Source: Sulfobacillus benefaciens (GTDB lineage Bacteria > Bacillota > Sulfobacillia > Sulfobacillales > Sulfobacillaceae). From it: DNA of 43,905 nt. The DNA lies in NCBI GenBank assembly GCA_003023695.1, contig PXYW01000017.1:1-43905 (forward strand). Reading direction: 5' to 3'. Position numbers and translations under genes: made by a program. The notes beneath the pieces were generated by a model that did not search any database, was not told where the DNA came from, and saw only the letters and a program-made list of their open reading frames with translations. Within the stretch, counting starts at the first letter, position 1, and every line of letters begins with the position of its first letter. Below, one piece after another: positions 10,153-18,864 of this stretch.

Positions 10153-11481
10153 ATGGATAGACCAGTGGCATTGCGGGGACACATCGTAAGTTTTAAAGGG
10201 GATCCGTTCTTTGCGCCGAACGACAAAGTGCTGGTAGACATTAATGATGGCCTCGTTATTATTCGTGACGGCATCATTCAAGAAGTCGGCGCGTATAGTG
10301 ACCTTATTGATCATGTCGATAATATGGCAGATGTCATCGATTACTCCGATTGCATCATTACCGCAGGATTTGTTGATACGCACGTTCACTATGTTCAGAC
10401 GCCTATTATTGCTTCATTTGGTGAACACCTTATTGACTGGCTAAATAAATACACCTTTCCTGAAGAAGGGCGGTTCGCAGATCCTGACTACGCAGCAGCC
10501 GTTGCGCGGATCTTCTTCGATGAACTGCTGCGCAACGGGACTACCAGTGCCTTGGTCTTCTGTTCGGTGTTTCCGCAGTCAGTAGATGCCTTCTTCAATG
10601 AAGCTTTGCGCCGCAATATGCGGATGATTGGCGGAAAAGTGCTGATGGACCGCAATGCACCATCGGCAGTACTTGACACAGCACAGTCCGGTTACGACGA
10701 TTCCAAGGCGCTTATCAAGAAATGGCACGGGCGGGGGCGCAATGGCTATGCCATTACGCCTCGTTTCGCGCCCACCAGCACTGAAGAGCAACTTCTGGCT
10801 GCAGCAGCCCTGCATCGGGAGCATCCCAGCACGCTAATCCAAACCCATATTTCTGAAAATGTTTCCGAGGTTAGTTGGGTTCGCTCTCTTTTCCCTGAGA
10901 GAAAAGATTACTTAGATGTCTATGACCATGCAGGATTGCTCGGGCTCAGGACTGTTCTTGCGCATGGAATTCATCTTACCGAAAGTGAACGAGAACGTTG
11001 TGCCGAGACGAAAACCTCGGTGGCGCATTGCCCCACGTCCAACCTCTTTCTGGGCAGCGGTTTGTTCCACATGCGCCTGGCAAAGAACCCAAAGCACCCA
11101 ATTCGCGTGGGTCTAGGTACTGACATCGGTGGAGGTACCCGGTTTTCCTTGCTGGAAACTATGGGCGAAACATACAAAGTTGGCGAATTAACGTCATATC
11201 CGCTTGATGGGGCAAAGCTGTTTTATTTGGCCACGTTAGGTGGCGCAGAGGTTTTGGGCATCGCCGACAAGGTTGGCTCGGTAGATGTCGGCAAGGAGGC
11301 AGATCTGGTTGTGCTGGATCTGCAAGCGACACCGCTTTTAGCATACCGGGACAACCACATCACTTCCACTACCGAACAACTATTTTTACTCGCTATTATG
11401 GGCGACGATCGAACGGTAGCGGCGACTTATATCGCGGGGCATTTAGCATACAGCCGTGAAAACTCCGGCACGGCTGTGTAG
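10153..11481 (+). CDS. guaD: Guanine deaminase
   Basis: This 442-residue amidohydrolase converts guanine to xanthine and ammonia. Features include the GFVDTHVHYVQT motif with metal ligands H77 and H79, FGEHLIDWLNKYTFPEE (a guanine deaminase signature), TPRFAPTST, the later ligand motifs QTHISEN and LAHGIHL, and GLGTDIGGG with the metal-binding Asp. The C-terminal part returns to the beta-sandwich with GSVDVGKEADLVVLD. The start is ATG 10153 with GGGG-type ribosome binding site. Third gene of the purine operon; full length. Confidence 0.93.
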   Translation: MDRPVALRGHIVSFKGDPFFAPNDKVLVDINDGLVIIRDGIIQEVGAYSDLIDHVDNMADVIDYSDCIITAGFVDTHVHYVQTPIIASFGEHLIDWLNKYTFPEEGRFADPDYAAAVARIFFDELLRNGTTSALVFCSVFPQSVDAFFNEALRRNMRMIGGKVLMDRNAPSAVLDTAQSGYDDSKALIKKWHGRGRNGYAITPRFAPTSTEEQLLAAAALHREHPSTLIQTHISENVSEVSWVRSLFPERKDYLDVYDHAGLLGLRTVLAHGIHLTESERERCAETKTSVAHCPTSNLFLGSGLFHMRLAKNPKHPIRVGLGTDIGGGTRFSLLETMGETYKVGELTSYPLDGAKLFYLATLGGAEVLGIADKVGSVDVGKEADLVVLDLQATPLLAYRDNHITSTTEQLFLLAIMGDDRTVAATYIAGHLAYSRENSGTAV

Positions 11482-11523
11482 GCCCGCACTCACAAATACC
11501 GTTCTACTAAGGAGGGACTTTCC

Positions 11524-12780
11524 ATGATAAACGCAGGAGACACAGCTTGGCTTCTAGCTAGCGCTGCATTGGTCTTGTTTATGACAGTAGGCCTTGCATT
11601 CTTTTACGGTGGTCTCGAACCACAGCGCAATGTGCTTAATATGTTGATAATGAATTTTTTCACCATTGCCATTGTGACCGTAGTATGGGTACTTATTGGC
11701 TTTACGCTGGCCTTCGGCCCGGATGCCGGGGGCGGGATTATCGGAAACTTGCACTATGCGGCGCTTCGCAATATGGGCGGGGTTTGGCCAGGAACTCACA
11801 TTCCCAAATTAGCATTCATGGTGTTTCAATTGATGTTTGCGATTATTACCCCTGCATTGATTACTGGCGCCGTCGCCGGTCGGCTCAAATTTGAGGCGTG
11901 GATTGCATTTTGTGTCGCGTGGAGCCTGTTGGTCTACCCTGCCATTGCCCACTGGCTGTTTGACCCTGCAGGATGGCTTTACCAGCTAGGAGCCAGAGAC
12001 TTCGCCGGTGGCGCCGTAGTGCACGCGAGCGCCGGGTCCGCCGCCTTGGTCATGGCACTTCTCATTGGAGCGCGCTCTAAAAAAGCTGCTGCCTCCTATG
12101 AACCGCACTCTGTACCACTGGTATTGTTAGGGGCCGGCATCTTATGGTTTGGTTGGTTTGGGTTTAACGCAGGTTCGGCACTAGGATCTGGACAATTGGC
12201 AGCAAGTGCCTTTACCGTCACCCAGATTGCTGCTGCCGCCGGCTCAATTGTGTGGGTAATCACAGAGCGGGTCCATACCGGTAAAATCACGGTGGTCGGT
12301 GCCGCCACGGGAGCCATCGTTGGACTTGCGACAATCACCCCAGGTTCTGGATTTGTAGGACCCATGCCCGCCCTATTTATTGGAGCCGCAGCTGGACTAG
12401 TCTGTTATCTGGCTACCAGAGCCGTATTGCGCATTAAAAAACTCGATGACGCCTTTGGCGTAATTGCCTGTCATGGGGTGGGGGGTACCTTGGGTATGTT
12501 ACTGCTGGGAGTCTTTGCGCACTACACCATAAACCCTAGCGGCCTCACAGGGCCAACCGGAGTCCCCCTTAACGGACTCATATTTGGACAGGCGGGATTT
12601 TTCGGTGACGAGATCATTGCCGTCGCCGTAGTGATAGCATTTACTCTCATTATGACCTACCTCATCGGACTATTAGTGCGCAGCACTATCGGGCTGCGGG
12701 TTCCAGAATATGAGGAACACCAAGGGCTCAATGTGGAGTTCGAATCGACTGCATATGAGCCATATAGCGCCGTTCAGTAA
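11524..12780 (+). CDS. amt: Ammonium transporter
   Basis: Amt proteins conduct ammonium across the inner membrane as trimers. The 418-residue protein starts GDTAWLLASAALVLFMT and has about 11 membrane spans. Diagnostic blocks are GLAFFYGGL, the ARDFAGGAVVHASAG segment with the first conserved pore His, LWFGWFGFNAGSAL, and VIACHGVGGTLGMLL with the second pore His. AAGGAGGG precedes the ATG. No GlnK/PII gene is adjacent, unlike most amt operons. Co-location with two deaminases suggests its job here is to recover or export ammonia derived from purines. Confidence 0.95.
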   Translation: MINAGDTAWLLASAALVLFMTVGLAFFYGGLEPQRNVLNMLIMNFFTIAIVTVVWVLIGFTLAFGPDAGGGIIGNLHYAALRNMGGVWPGTHIPKLAFMVFQLMFAIITPALITGAVAGRLKFEAWIAFCVAWSLLVYPAIAHWLFDPAGWLYQLGARDFAGGAVVHASAGSAALVMALLIGARSKKAAASYEPHSVPLVLLGAGILWFGWFGFNAGSALGSGQLAASAFTVTQIAAAAGSIVWVITERVHTGKITVVGAATGAIVGLATITPGSGFVGPMPALFIGAAAGLVCYLATRAVLRIKKLDDAFGVIACHGVGGTLGMLLLGVFAHYTINPSGLTGPTGVPLNGLIFGQAGFFGDEIIAVAVVIAFTLIMTYLIGLLVRSTIGLRVPEYEEHQGLNVEFESTAYEPYSAVQ

Positions 12781-12806
12781 AAGACTCCCTTCTTTATGTA
12801 AGTGAT

Positions 12807-12838
12807 GTGGCCGCCAGCATGGGGCCACTTGCGTTTTT
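12807..12838 (+). terminator. Terminator of the purine/amt operon
   Basis: GTGGCC (12807-12812) pairs with GGCCAC (12823-12828) around a ten-base loop, and a T run follows at 12834-12838 within TTGCGTTTTT. It lies 26 bases after the amt stop codon. Confidence 0.7.
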
Positions 12839-13135
12839 CCACGAATGATCAAAATCTGACGTTCTAAGAATACCCAAAGTCGCTCCGCATTCTTCAGCCC
12901 ATTCCAGGACATAATGCCGGAGACTATGCTTTTCTTGGTTTTGCGATACTAGGAATTTCTTTAGGCAATCGGATAATGGAGCTTACTAAAGTCAATTGTG
13001 CCCAGAGAGCGTCGGTACAGCAGTTCCAATCCCGTCAAACACCATATTGTTGGCATCGTTAACTCGGTTGGCTGGGAACTCTTAAAAGTCTCTTAAGATC
13101 TCCAGATCGTTGATCCCAAACAAATACACTGGAAT
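12839..13135. other. Intergenic region between convergent genes
   Basis: About 300 bases between the amt terminator and the end of the HAAS-domain gene. I see no gene-like frame, no RNA gene and no clear terminator for the minus-strand gene. Confidence 0.5.
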
Positions 13136-13750
13136 CTACGTTTTTGATTCCCATGATGCCACATGAACCAGACGCCAGGTCACAAACAAGGGTGCCGCCA
13201 CAGCGATAATAGCAAGAGTCACCATAAAAACTGGAGGCGAATGAGGAGAAACAACCGCCGAACTCATACAGTGGACAGAGCCATTTGCCCCTGCATTGCA
13301 CACACTGGGCGAGGCAGAGCTCACTGTCCCTCCCATCCCTCCAATCGCCACGACTGTCGCCAATCCTCCCGGCCACACTAATGTTGCCAATATCTTATCG
13401 CCCAGCTTCCAGACACGTGATTGCCATAACAAGATGACCCCCAAAATCCAGCCGAACAAGAAGAAAAATCCGCCTAATAATAACAGCCATGGCGCCCACC
13501 TAGTGCCCCACTGAGTATCGTTTTGTGGCGGGAGCCCAGCTTCCTGCCTAATGCTCTCAACATCCCCGACTTCCTCTAAAATTTGTCGGATTTGTGCTTC
13601 ATTTGCTTCTGGGAATGCGTCTCGTGCAGTGTGAATATGGTCGGCAATATCTTTAACAATTTGTTTACGGCGGGCGGTTGGCAAATCTCGCAGCGCATTG
13701 TCTAACTGCTTTAGGTAGCGGTTGATGAGATGTTCATGGGATTCTGACAT
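13136..13750 (-). CDS. HAAS/DUF1700-type membrane protein
   Basis: A 204-residue protein with an N-terminal helical domain (SESHEHLINRYLKQLDNAL... to about residue 70, with the EEVGD turn) typical of HAAS/DUF1700 proteins. Three to four membrane segments follow (WLLLLGGFFFLFGWILGVIL, ILATLVWPGGLATVVAIGG, VFMVTLAIIAVAAPLFV). The start at 13750 has GGGGGAG ten bases upstream; an ATG at 13759 overlaps the PadR stop as ATGA but lies too close to that site. Such proteins are commonly encoded next to a PadR regulator, as here, and the regulator probably controls the pair. Molecular function is unknown. Confidence 0.75.
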   Translation of the reverse strand: MSESHEHLINRYLKQLDNALRDLPTARRKQIVKDIADHIHTARDAFPEANEAQIRQILEEVGDVESIRQEAGLPPQNDTQWGTRWAPWLLLLGGFFFLFGWILGVILLWQSRVWKLGDKILATLVWPGGLATVVAIGGMGGTVSSASPSVCNAGANGSVHCMSSAVVSPHSPPVFMVTLAIIAVAAPLFVTWRLVHVASWESKT

Positions 13751-13755
13751 CAGCT

Positions 13756-14097
13756 TCATTCTCCCCCTAGTAGCGTCTCCACCGAACTGGTGAATTGACG
13801 CCATAGTTCACGAAACTGTACGAGTTCTGCTCTCCCTTCAGGAGTCAGCGCATAATAGCGTCTAGGCGGCCCTTCACTGGACTCTCGCCACACTGTGGTG
13901 ACCAATTGTTCCCGGCGTAGGCGCGCCAATAGTGGGTAAATGGTACCCTCCCCGGCAATGAGGCGCGCCTGAGCGAGAGCTTTGGCTAAATCATAGCCAT
14001 ACCACTCTCGATGGGCTAAGAGAGCCAGCACACACCGATCAGCCACCCCACGCCGCAATTGTCCCAGCCATAGGCCGTCGTGCTTTTCATCTACCAT
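13756..14097 (-). CDS. PadR-family transcriptional regulator
   Basis: A 113-residue winged-helix repressor with the PadR layout: LALLAHREWYGYDLAKAL, then EGTIYPLLARLRREQLV as recognition helix and wing, and RRYYALTPEGRAEL as the wing end and dimer helix. The ATG at 14097 lies about where transcription from the TTGACA/TACCAT promoter should begin, and there is no ribosome binding site, so the message is probably leaderless. The stop overlaps the next gene's first ATG. PadR proteins often repress their own operon; ligand unknown. Confidence 0.9.
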   Translation of the reverse strand: MVDEKHDGLWLGQLRRGVADRCVLALLAHREWYGYDLAKALAQARLIAGEGTIYPLLARLRREQLVTTVWRESSEGPPRRYYALTPEGRAELVQFRELWRQFTSSVETLLGGE

Positions 14098-14104
14098 GCT
14101 TTAC

Positions 14105-14133
14105 ATGGTACCTTGCACAAAATATGTTGTCAA
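14105..14133 (-). promoter_or_regulatory. Promoter of the padR operon, apparently leaderless
   Basis: Minus strand TTGACA (14133-14128), 17-base spacer, TACCAT (14110-14105). Only 7 bases separate the -10 hexamer from the ATG. ACAT and ATGT half sites flank the spacer region, a possible PadR operator, but the spacing is not diagnostic. Confidence 0.65.
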
Positions 14134-14294
14134 TAAATACTAGCACATTGCGTTGACCTAGCATTTCAGCCGATGTCGGACTAAGGGCGTATTTTGCATA
14201 ACCTTCAGCTATTCTGTCCATACTAGCGAACATATTGCCCATGAAATGATCAAGCTTCCCTGCATAGTGGAACGCTAAAGAAAGGTGCCGATGC

Positions 14295-15209
14295 ATGAAG
14301 AAAAAGCAAGTCATTATGGACATGGATCCCGGTATTGATGATGCGTTGGCATTGGTCGCTGCGCTTAACCGACTCGAGGTTCTTGGGGTATCCACCGTAG
14401 CTGGCAATGCCACACAAGAACAAACCTTCCAAAATGCCCACAGGATCCTGCAATTTACCAGACACTCCACGGTCCCGGTGGTTTCTGGCGCTGACCGCCC
14501 TTTATTTTATCCTTTGTTGACTGCGGAAGATATTCATGGATTTTCAGGCATGGGAGCCTATACCTGGGAAGCTCCAGATGTTAGTCCTAGTGATGAGCTA
14601 GCATGGAATTGGATGGCTCGGCGCTTGACGGCTTTGTCTCACCCCTGCCATCTGATTTCCACCGGCCCCTTAACCAATGTTGCCATGCTTCTGTGGTCAC
14701 ATCCCGAAGTGCAAAATCAATTGGCCTCTATCTCCTGCATGGCTGGCGCCTTGCCAGGAACGAAAATGGATAAAGCCTTTGAATTTAACGTATATGTCGA
14801 CCCGCATGCCGCAGATGTGGTGTTCCGCTATGGACAGGATGTCCACCTTATTGGGATCAATGTCGCACACAGTGCCTTGTTTCCTTTATCAGAGCTTGAA
14901 CGTTTCAAAAAATATGGCCGGGTTGGCCATATGCTTTATGATTTGTTAAGTTTTTACGCCAAGCATGCACGAGGCGAAGGGGGCGATCCTTCCGCAATGC
15001 CATTGGATGATGCCATGGTGGTAGCCGCTACCGACGCCCCCGAGATGTTCCAATGGGAAGAGATGCCGTTAACGGTGGTGCGGGAAGGTCCCCTGAGAGG
15101 AACGGTCGTAATCGCGCCATACGCCTCAAAGCGTGCGCCAGTAAAAACCGCTACTGCAGTAGATGTCTCCCAATTCTTTGAATGGCTTTGGGCCAGTCTC
15201 GATGAATAG
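14295..15209 (+). CDS. Inosine-uridine preferring nucleoside hydrolase family protein
   Basis: A 304-residue enzyme that cleaves the N-glycosidic bond of ribonucleosides to base and ribose. The calcium-binding signature DMDPGIDDALAL starts at Asp9 (Asp9, Asp11, Asp15, Asp16 retained). HLISTGPLTNVAMLL and FEFNVYVDPHAADVVF are also family blocks, and LDDAMVVAA near the end supplies the last metal Asp. A GAAAGG site precedes the ATG. It is not joined to the purine operon but would feed it with free bases. Substrate preference cannot be read from sequence alone. Confidence 0.92.
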   Translation: MKKKQVIMDMDPGIDDALALVAALNRLEVLGVSTVAGNATQEQTFQNAHRILQFTRHSTVPVVSGADRPLFYPLLTAEDIHGFSGMGAYTWEAPDVSPSDELAWNWMARRLTALSHPCHLISTGPLTNVAMLLWSHPEVQNQLASISCMAGALPGTKMDKAFEFNVYVDPHAADVVFRYGQDVHLIGINVAHSALFPLSELERFKKYGRVGHMLYDLLSFYAKHARGEGGDPSAMPLDDAMVVAATDAPEMFQWEEMPLTVVREGPLRGTVVIAPYASKRAPVKTATAVDVSQFFEWLWASLDE

Positions 15210-15788
15210 CTACAGCATATTTTTCCGCAGTCGGCGTCGTGCGCGGAACAACCGCATTTTCACCGCAGACGATGTCACATGTTCACGGTTGCCGATTGTG
15301 GCAAGACTTTCCCCTCCTACATAGTGCTGCCACATCCATTGACGATCCCGAATCGGCAACAGTTTTTCCAAGGTTAACCGCCACTCAACAGCCATGAGCT
15401 CTGAGTCATTGCCCCCAGCATACGGTACTACTACATCTAGGGAAACCATATGCTCAGAACGCACCGAAGCTTTACGATAGGCACTGACCAAATAATTATG
15501 GCAGATGGTTCGCAGGAGAGGCAGAGACGGTGCCTCGCTGTGAACACAGGACCATTGCCAGCCACGTACTAAACTTTCTTGCACCACGTCTTCTACATCC
15601 AGCCCATGTGGCAAAGACCGGTAACGCAACCATTGTTCTAGCACATGCCGGGCTTTGGGTACCCACTCGTCCGCTAAATCGGATACGTTGGGTGTGTTCT
15701 GAGAAGCCTGCGTCGTCCCCCATCCGTTCAGGGACCAGTTTTCTTCTCTAGCCGCCATTGCCTCAAGATGGGTCATTGGATGGTTCAC
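15210..15788 (-). CDS. ECF-type RNA polymerase sigma factor
   Basis: This 192-residue protein has the two-domain layout of group IV sigma factors. GLDVEDVVQESLVRGWQW (about residues 63-80) is region 2.1-2.2, followed by LLRTICHNYLVSAYRK (regions 2.3-2.4). The C-terminal LATIGNREHVTSSAVKMRLFRARRRLRK is region 4.2 with the HTH. GAGAGGTG precedes the ATG. No anti-sigma gene is adjacent; its last codon abuts the end of the convergent nucleoside hydrolase gene (15209/15210). The regulon is unknown. Confidence 0.85.
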   Translation of the reverse strand: MNHPMTHLEAMAAREENWSLNGWGTTQASQNTPNVSDLADEWVPKARHVLEQWLRYRSLPHGLDVEDVVQESLVRGWQWSCVHSEAPSLPLLRTICHNYLVSAYRKASVRSEHMVSLDVVVPYAGGNDSELMAVEWRLTLEKLLPIRDRQWMWQHYVGGESLATIGNREHVTSSAVKMRLFRARRRLRKNML

Positions 15789-16398
15789 CTCTCAAGCTTC
15801 TTGGCCATATAGCCGGCGAATTCGTTCCACCCATTTAGACTATTAAAAGAAGTTGGAGTTAACCTGAGGACAGGCTTAAGTCAAACTGAAGAACAGCCTG
15901 TTACGTCCTAATTGCTTGCCCAATTAGGCAGTCGATTGCCCATCCAAGTGCTGCCCTTGCTATTAGTAGCCCAAGACTGGACCACGCTTCCAGACGCGGT
16001 CAAAACCAACCCGCTACTTGGAGATCCCATGGCAAAAGCCGTCCCCCCTGCTTGCTGTCAATCTATGATGCTCTCTTCTTCCTTAGGGAGGGAGCACATC
16101 AGGGTCACGTGCCTTGGTGGAGGCAATAAGTCGTGTCGACAATCCCTGCCGCGTAATTTCACCCTTGGCGGCAGGCCGGGGGCCCTGCGAACAATAGGCC
16201 ATGCTCCGGGGTGGAATGCGGGTAGAGAATGGCGATCAATGCGAGTTCCCGCAGATGCCTCTCCCACGATTCACTGATGTTAGTATGTCAAAATGTTAGA
16301 GCGGATACAACCAGGCAACGGGGGACTCTTGCGACGCGGCATATTTTGCCAAATATAATCACGAATTCCATGACCGATCGTGCCCGGACAAAATGTCC
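15789..16398. other. Long intergenic region, no supported gene
   Basis: 610 bases with short frames on both strands that lack ribosome binding sites and protein-like composition. The middle (about 16050-16260) is richer in G and C than the flanks and could be decayed coding DNA, but I cannot assign it to any family. It also contains the inverted repeat at 15870-15901. Confidence 0.4.
15870..15901. repeat. Inverted repeat upstream of the sigma factor gene
   Basis: ACAGGCT (15870-15876) and AGCCTGT (15895-15901) are perfect inverted copies 18 bases apart, about 80-110 bases upstream of the ECF sigma start. On the minus strand the interval contains TTGACT. It could be an operator or an RNA hairpin. 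Confidence 0.45.
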
Positions 16399-17868
16399 TC
16401 ATGCCTCGCCAGCCCGATTTATCAGCATGCGCTCAAAAGCAGAAGATATTTGCGCAAATGCTTGACGCTTATAATCCCATTTCTCTCCTGTCTCAGGTGG
16501 ATTCACGACCATGGTAGCATTAGCTTCAAATAGAACCAGGTCTCCCTTGGCATTGATACCAAAGTCGATACCCGCATAATCCAAGTTCAATAGTGTTGAA
16601 ATTCGATGCAGAATGTTCATCACTCGCTCGCCCAACGATCCTGCCATGTCATCAAGAAATCTGGCCTCTTCTTTGCGATGATCGGAACGACTCGCCATAT
16701 CCGAAGTAAAATAATGAACCTTCCAGTGCCTTGACAGCGCTAAATGATAAGGATAGAGAATGCCGTCAATCATCATTACCCGATACTTTCGGAAATAGCC
16801 ATCGGTTTCACGGGTGTCCAAGTATTGGATAGCCAGCAAATACTCTCCTGGCAATGACAAGGCGCCTTCTTTCAGTCTGCTCTCGTCATCGATTCGTAAA
16901 AAATGGCGACCTGTGTGAAACCCTGGGGTTCGAAGCAACAACGGAAAATCTAACCTGTACTTTTCCACAATGGCTTGGGTCTTATTACGAGTAATCTCAT
17001 CGCGCGCAATCGGGGAAATGCGTGGGGTGATGACCCCAGGAATTCCAGCCAAGATACGTGCTACCGCAGCGCGTCCCGTTCGACCGACCTGATCCGGACG
17101 ATTGATCACCGGCAAAGCCATACCCCTTAGTAGATCCTCAGCAGTCATTAGGGCGTCTTGAGACCCATCGGCATCACTAATCCCATTGACAATCAGTTGA
17201 TACGGTGACAATGAATGAGCCTGTTCCACATACTCCACCACAGCCACGGATGTCCGAAATATCTGGGTGTTCAACAACGGCCCCAAAGGGGTATTGCCTC
17301 GACCTGCTGTAGACAGCACTAACAACGGCACCCCAGGCCCTCGACCGTAATAAGGCAAGAACTGGATTGCTGCGCCTTTAAATCCTGCGTCCCGGTGAAA
17401 CCAGGCTTTCGTTTCGTCTCCCAGTTCATCGAATACCATGGCCAACCCCCGGTGAGCTTGCCGGTTGTCGGCGTCCAAAGCCAGACATTTCACATATTGC
17501 TCCAGAGCTGCATGCAGATCCCCTGATTCTCGAAGCACATTGCCCAAGTTGAGATGACCAACAGGATCTTCCGGATAGATCGATACAGCCTCGGCAAAAC
17601 AGGTACGCGCAGCTTGCCAACGGTTAGCAGAATATAGAAGCACACCGAGATTATTCAAACTACCGCGGTGGCTGGGATCCCGGGTCAACAGATCCCAATA
17701 TGCCGCAATCGCTTCGTCGGTACGGCCCAACTCAGCTAGCACATTTGCGTAGTGAAACCGCAACGAAATGTTACACGGATCCCTCTCAATGAGTGCGGCC
17801 AAATCTGTCAATAGAGATTCCCGGTCTACTCTCCAAAGTGTACTGCCATCCGGTTCAGGCCCCACCAC
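16399..17868 (-). CDS. TPR / ATP-grasp fusion protein
   Basis: A 489-residue protein in two parts. Residues about 16-155 are tetratricopeptide repeats (for example GSLNNLGVLLYSANRWQAA, VGHLNLGNVLRESGDLHAA). Residues about 180-480 resemble a RimK/glutathione-synthetase-type ATP-grasp ligase: LPVINRPDQVGRTGRAAVARIL, FPLLLRTPGFHTGRHF, then GIDFGINAKGDLVLFEAN with Asp435, Glu448 and Asn450 in the metal positions. It is likely a carboxylate-amine ligase acting on a partner brought by the TPRs; the substrate is unknown. GTG start with AGGTG upstream, 5 bases after the preceding gene. Confidence 0.75.
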   Translation of the reverse strand: MVGPEPDGSTLWRVDRESLLTDLAALIERDPCNISLRFHYANVLAELGRTDEAIAAYWDLLTRDPSHRGSLNNLGVLLYSANRWQAARTCFAEAVSIYPEDPVGHLNLGNVLRESGDLHAALEQYVKCLALDADNRQAHRGLAMVFDELGDETKAWFHRDAGFKGAAIQFLPYYGRGPGVPLLVLSTAGRGNTPLGPLLNTQIFRTSVAVVEYVEQAHSLSPYQLIVNGISDADGSQDALMTAEDLLRGMALPVINRPDQVGRTGRAAVARILAGIPGVITPRISPIARDEITRNKTQAIVEKYRLDFPLLLRTPGFHTGRHFLRIDDESRLKEGALSLPGEYLLAIQYLDTRETDGYFRKYRVMMIDGILYPYHLALSRHWKVHYFTSDMASRSDHRKEEARFLDDMAGSLGERVMNILHRISTLLNLDYAGIDFGINAKGDLVLFEANATMVVNPPETGEKWDYKRQAFAQISSAFERMLINRAGEA

Positions 17869-17873
17869 GTCAC

Positions 17874-18614
17874 CTACCAGTTAATGTCTTCGGGATATGA
17901 CCAAGAAAAATCAATATCGCTAAATTCGCAGTGACTCTTTGTCGCCACATGTTCTACCTTTTGGCGCAGTTGTTGGTACTCTGGGCCTTGTTCCACCAAT
18001 CTTTTTACCATTGTCAGCAAACTCTTTTTCCGTTTGTCGGGATCCATATTGACAAATTTCATGTTTAATAAGTCGACGTATTGGGTTGCATCAAGAACAG
18101 TGCCCGGTAAGGCCATGAGTTTCGCGATTCGACGAAATGCGGCTTCACTGACAATCTCGTTCAAGCAAGCAACCACCAGCGACTGAAACAACCGCACCTG
18201 GGCAATATTGCTGTCCCATAGATTAGAAGCATCCAAAATCGGGGTTGGCGACGTTTTGGAACGGCTCTTTGCATATAATTGCACAAAGTTATTTAATGCC
18301 AGGAAGACATAGAGAATTTCTGGCCATAGGACCGTCACGGTATAATACACATTCTTATCTGAGGACACTACTCCTAGCCGTTTAATCTTGTCGTAATCCA
18401 TGCCGTTGTCGACAAATTCAATGTTCCGGTCTCCCATCATAGCATGACGCAAATCATAACATACGCCAAGCACTCGAATCCGCGCATCTTCCAAATGGAA
18501 TTCGTCATCGTCTCCCACCACCGTATGTAACGCCAAGTATAAACCCAATAAATCCTTATGGTCCCCTAATATTTCAATTCCCGCGGTCCGTGGGGTGTTC
18601 CGAATCGTTAACAT
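17874..18614 (-). CDS. Conserved protein of unknown function (DUF6904-like)
   Basis: A 246-residue soluble protein, no signal peptide or membrane span. Blocks LGDHKDLLGLYLALHTVVGD, LGVCYDLRHAMMGDRNIEFVDNG and FSWSYPEDINW at the very C-terminus recall a family I know as DUF6904, found scattered in Firmicutes; I cannot verify the name here. No catalytic motif is recognisable, though the DLRHA and GDR residues look conserved. Start ATG 18614 with GGAG at suitable distance. It is the first gene of a tight two-gene operon with the TPR/ATP-grasp protein, so the two probably act together. Confidence 0.7.
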   Translation of the reverse strand: MLTIRNTPRTAGIEILGDHKDLLGLYLALHTVVGDDDEFHLEDARIRVLGVCYDLRHAMMGDRNIEFVDNGMDYDKIKRLGVVSSDKNVYYTVTVLWPEILYVFLALNNFVQLYAKSRSKTSPTPILDASNLWDSNIAQVRLFQSLVVACLNEIVSEAAFRRIAKLMALPGTVLDATQYVDLLNMKFVNMDPDKRKKSLLTMVKRLVEQGPEYQQLRQKVEHVATKSHCEFSDIDFSWSYPEDINW

Positions 18615-18747
18615 GGTTTCTCCGCCACCTTATGAAATCCTATTATGACTACATGACATCAGGAATCTAATTGACTTCTCTGTTATAGCCTGACCATTGT
18701 TGGACGCAGTGGCATTGCTGTTTGAGACCATTCACGGAATTTCACCA

Positions 18748-18780
18748 TTTTCTATGACGTTTGTATTGCCGTATAGAAAA
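18748..18780. repeat. Inverted repeat TTTTCTAT / ATAGAAAA
   Basis: Perfect 8-base inverted copies at 18748-18755 and 18773-18780, 17 bases apart, in the 250-base gap between the unknown-function gene and the sugar operon. Role unknown; possible operator or hairpin. Confidence 0.4.
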
Positions 18781-18820
18781 CCGTTTGGCAAGAGGGGCAT
18801 GATTTCTTGAGTATATCAGC

Positions 18821-18846
18821 GGGGCCGATGATGAAAAATCGGCCCC
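18821..18846 (-). terminator. GC-rich hairpin after the sugar operon
   Basis: GGGGCCGA (18821-18828) pairs perfectly with TCGGCCCC (18839-18846). It lies about 18 bases past the end of the decarboxylase gene, where a terminator is expected, but no T run follows on either strand. Confidence 0.5.
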
Positions 18847-18864
18847 TAGAGTCCGCTTGGGGAA

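Noticed and set aside
15912-16277. 121-codon plus-strand frame between the sigma factor and TPR/ATP-grasp genes
   Set aside because: No ribosome binding site, no recognisable motif, Pro/Arg/Ser-rich composition typical of chance frames.
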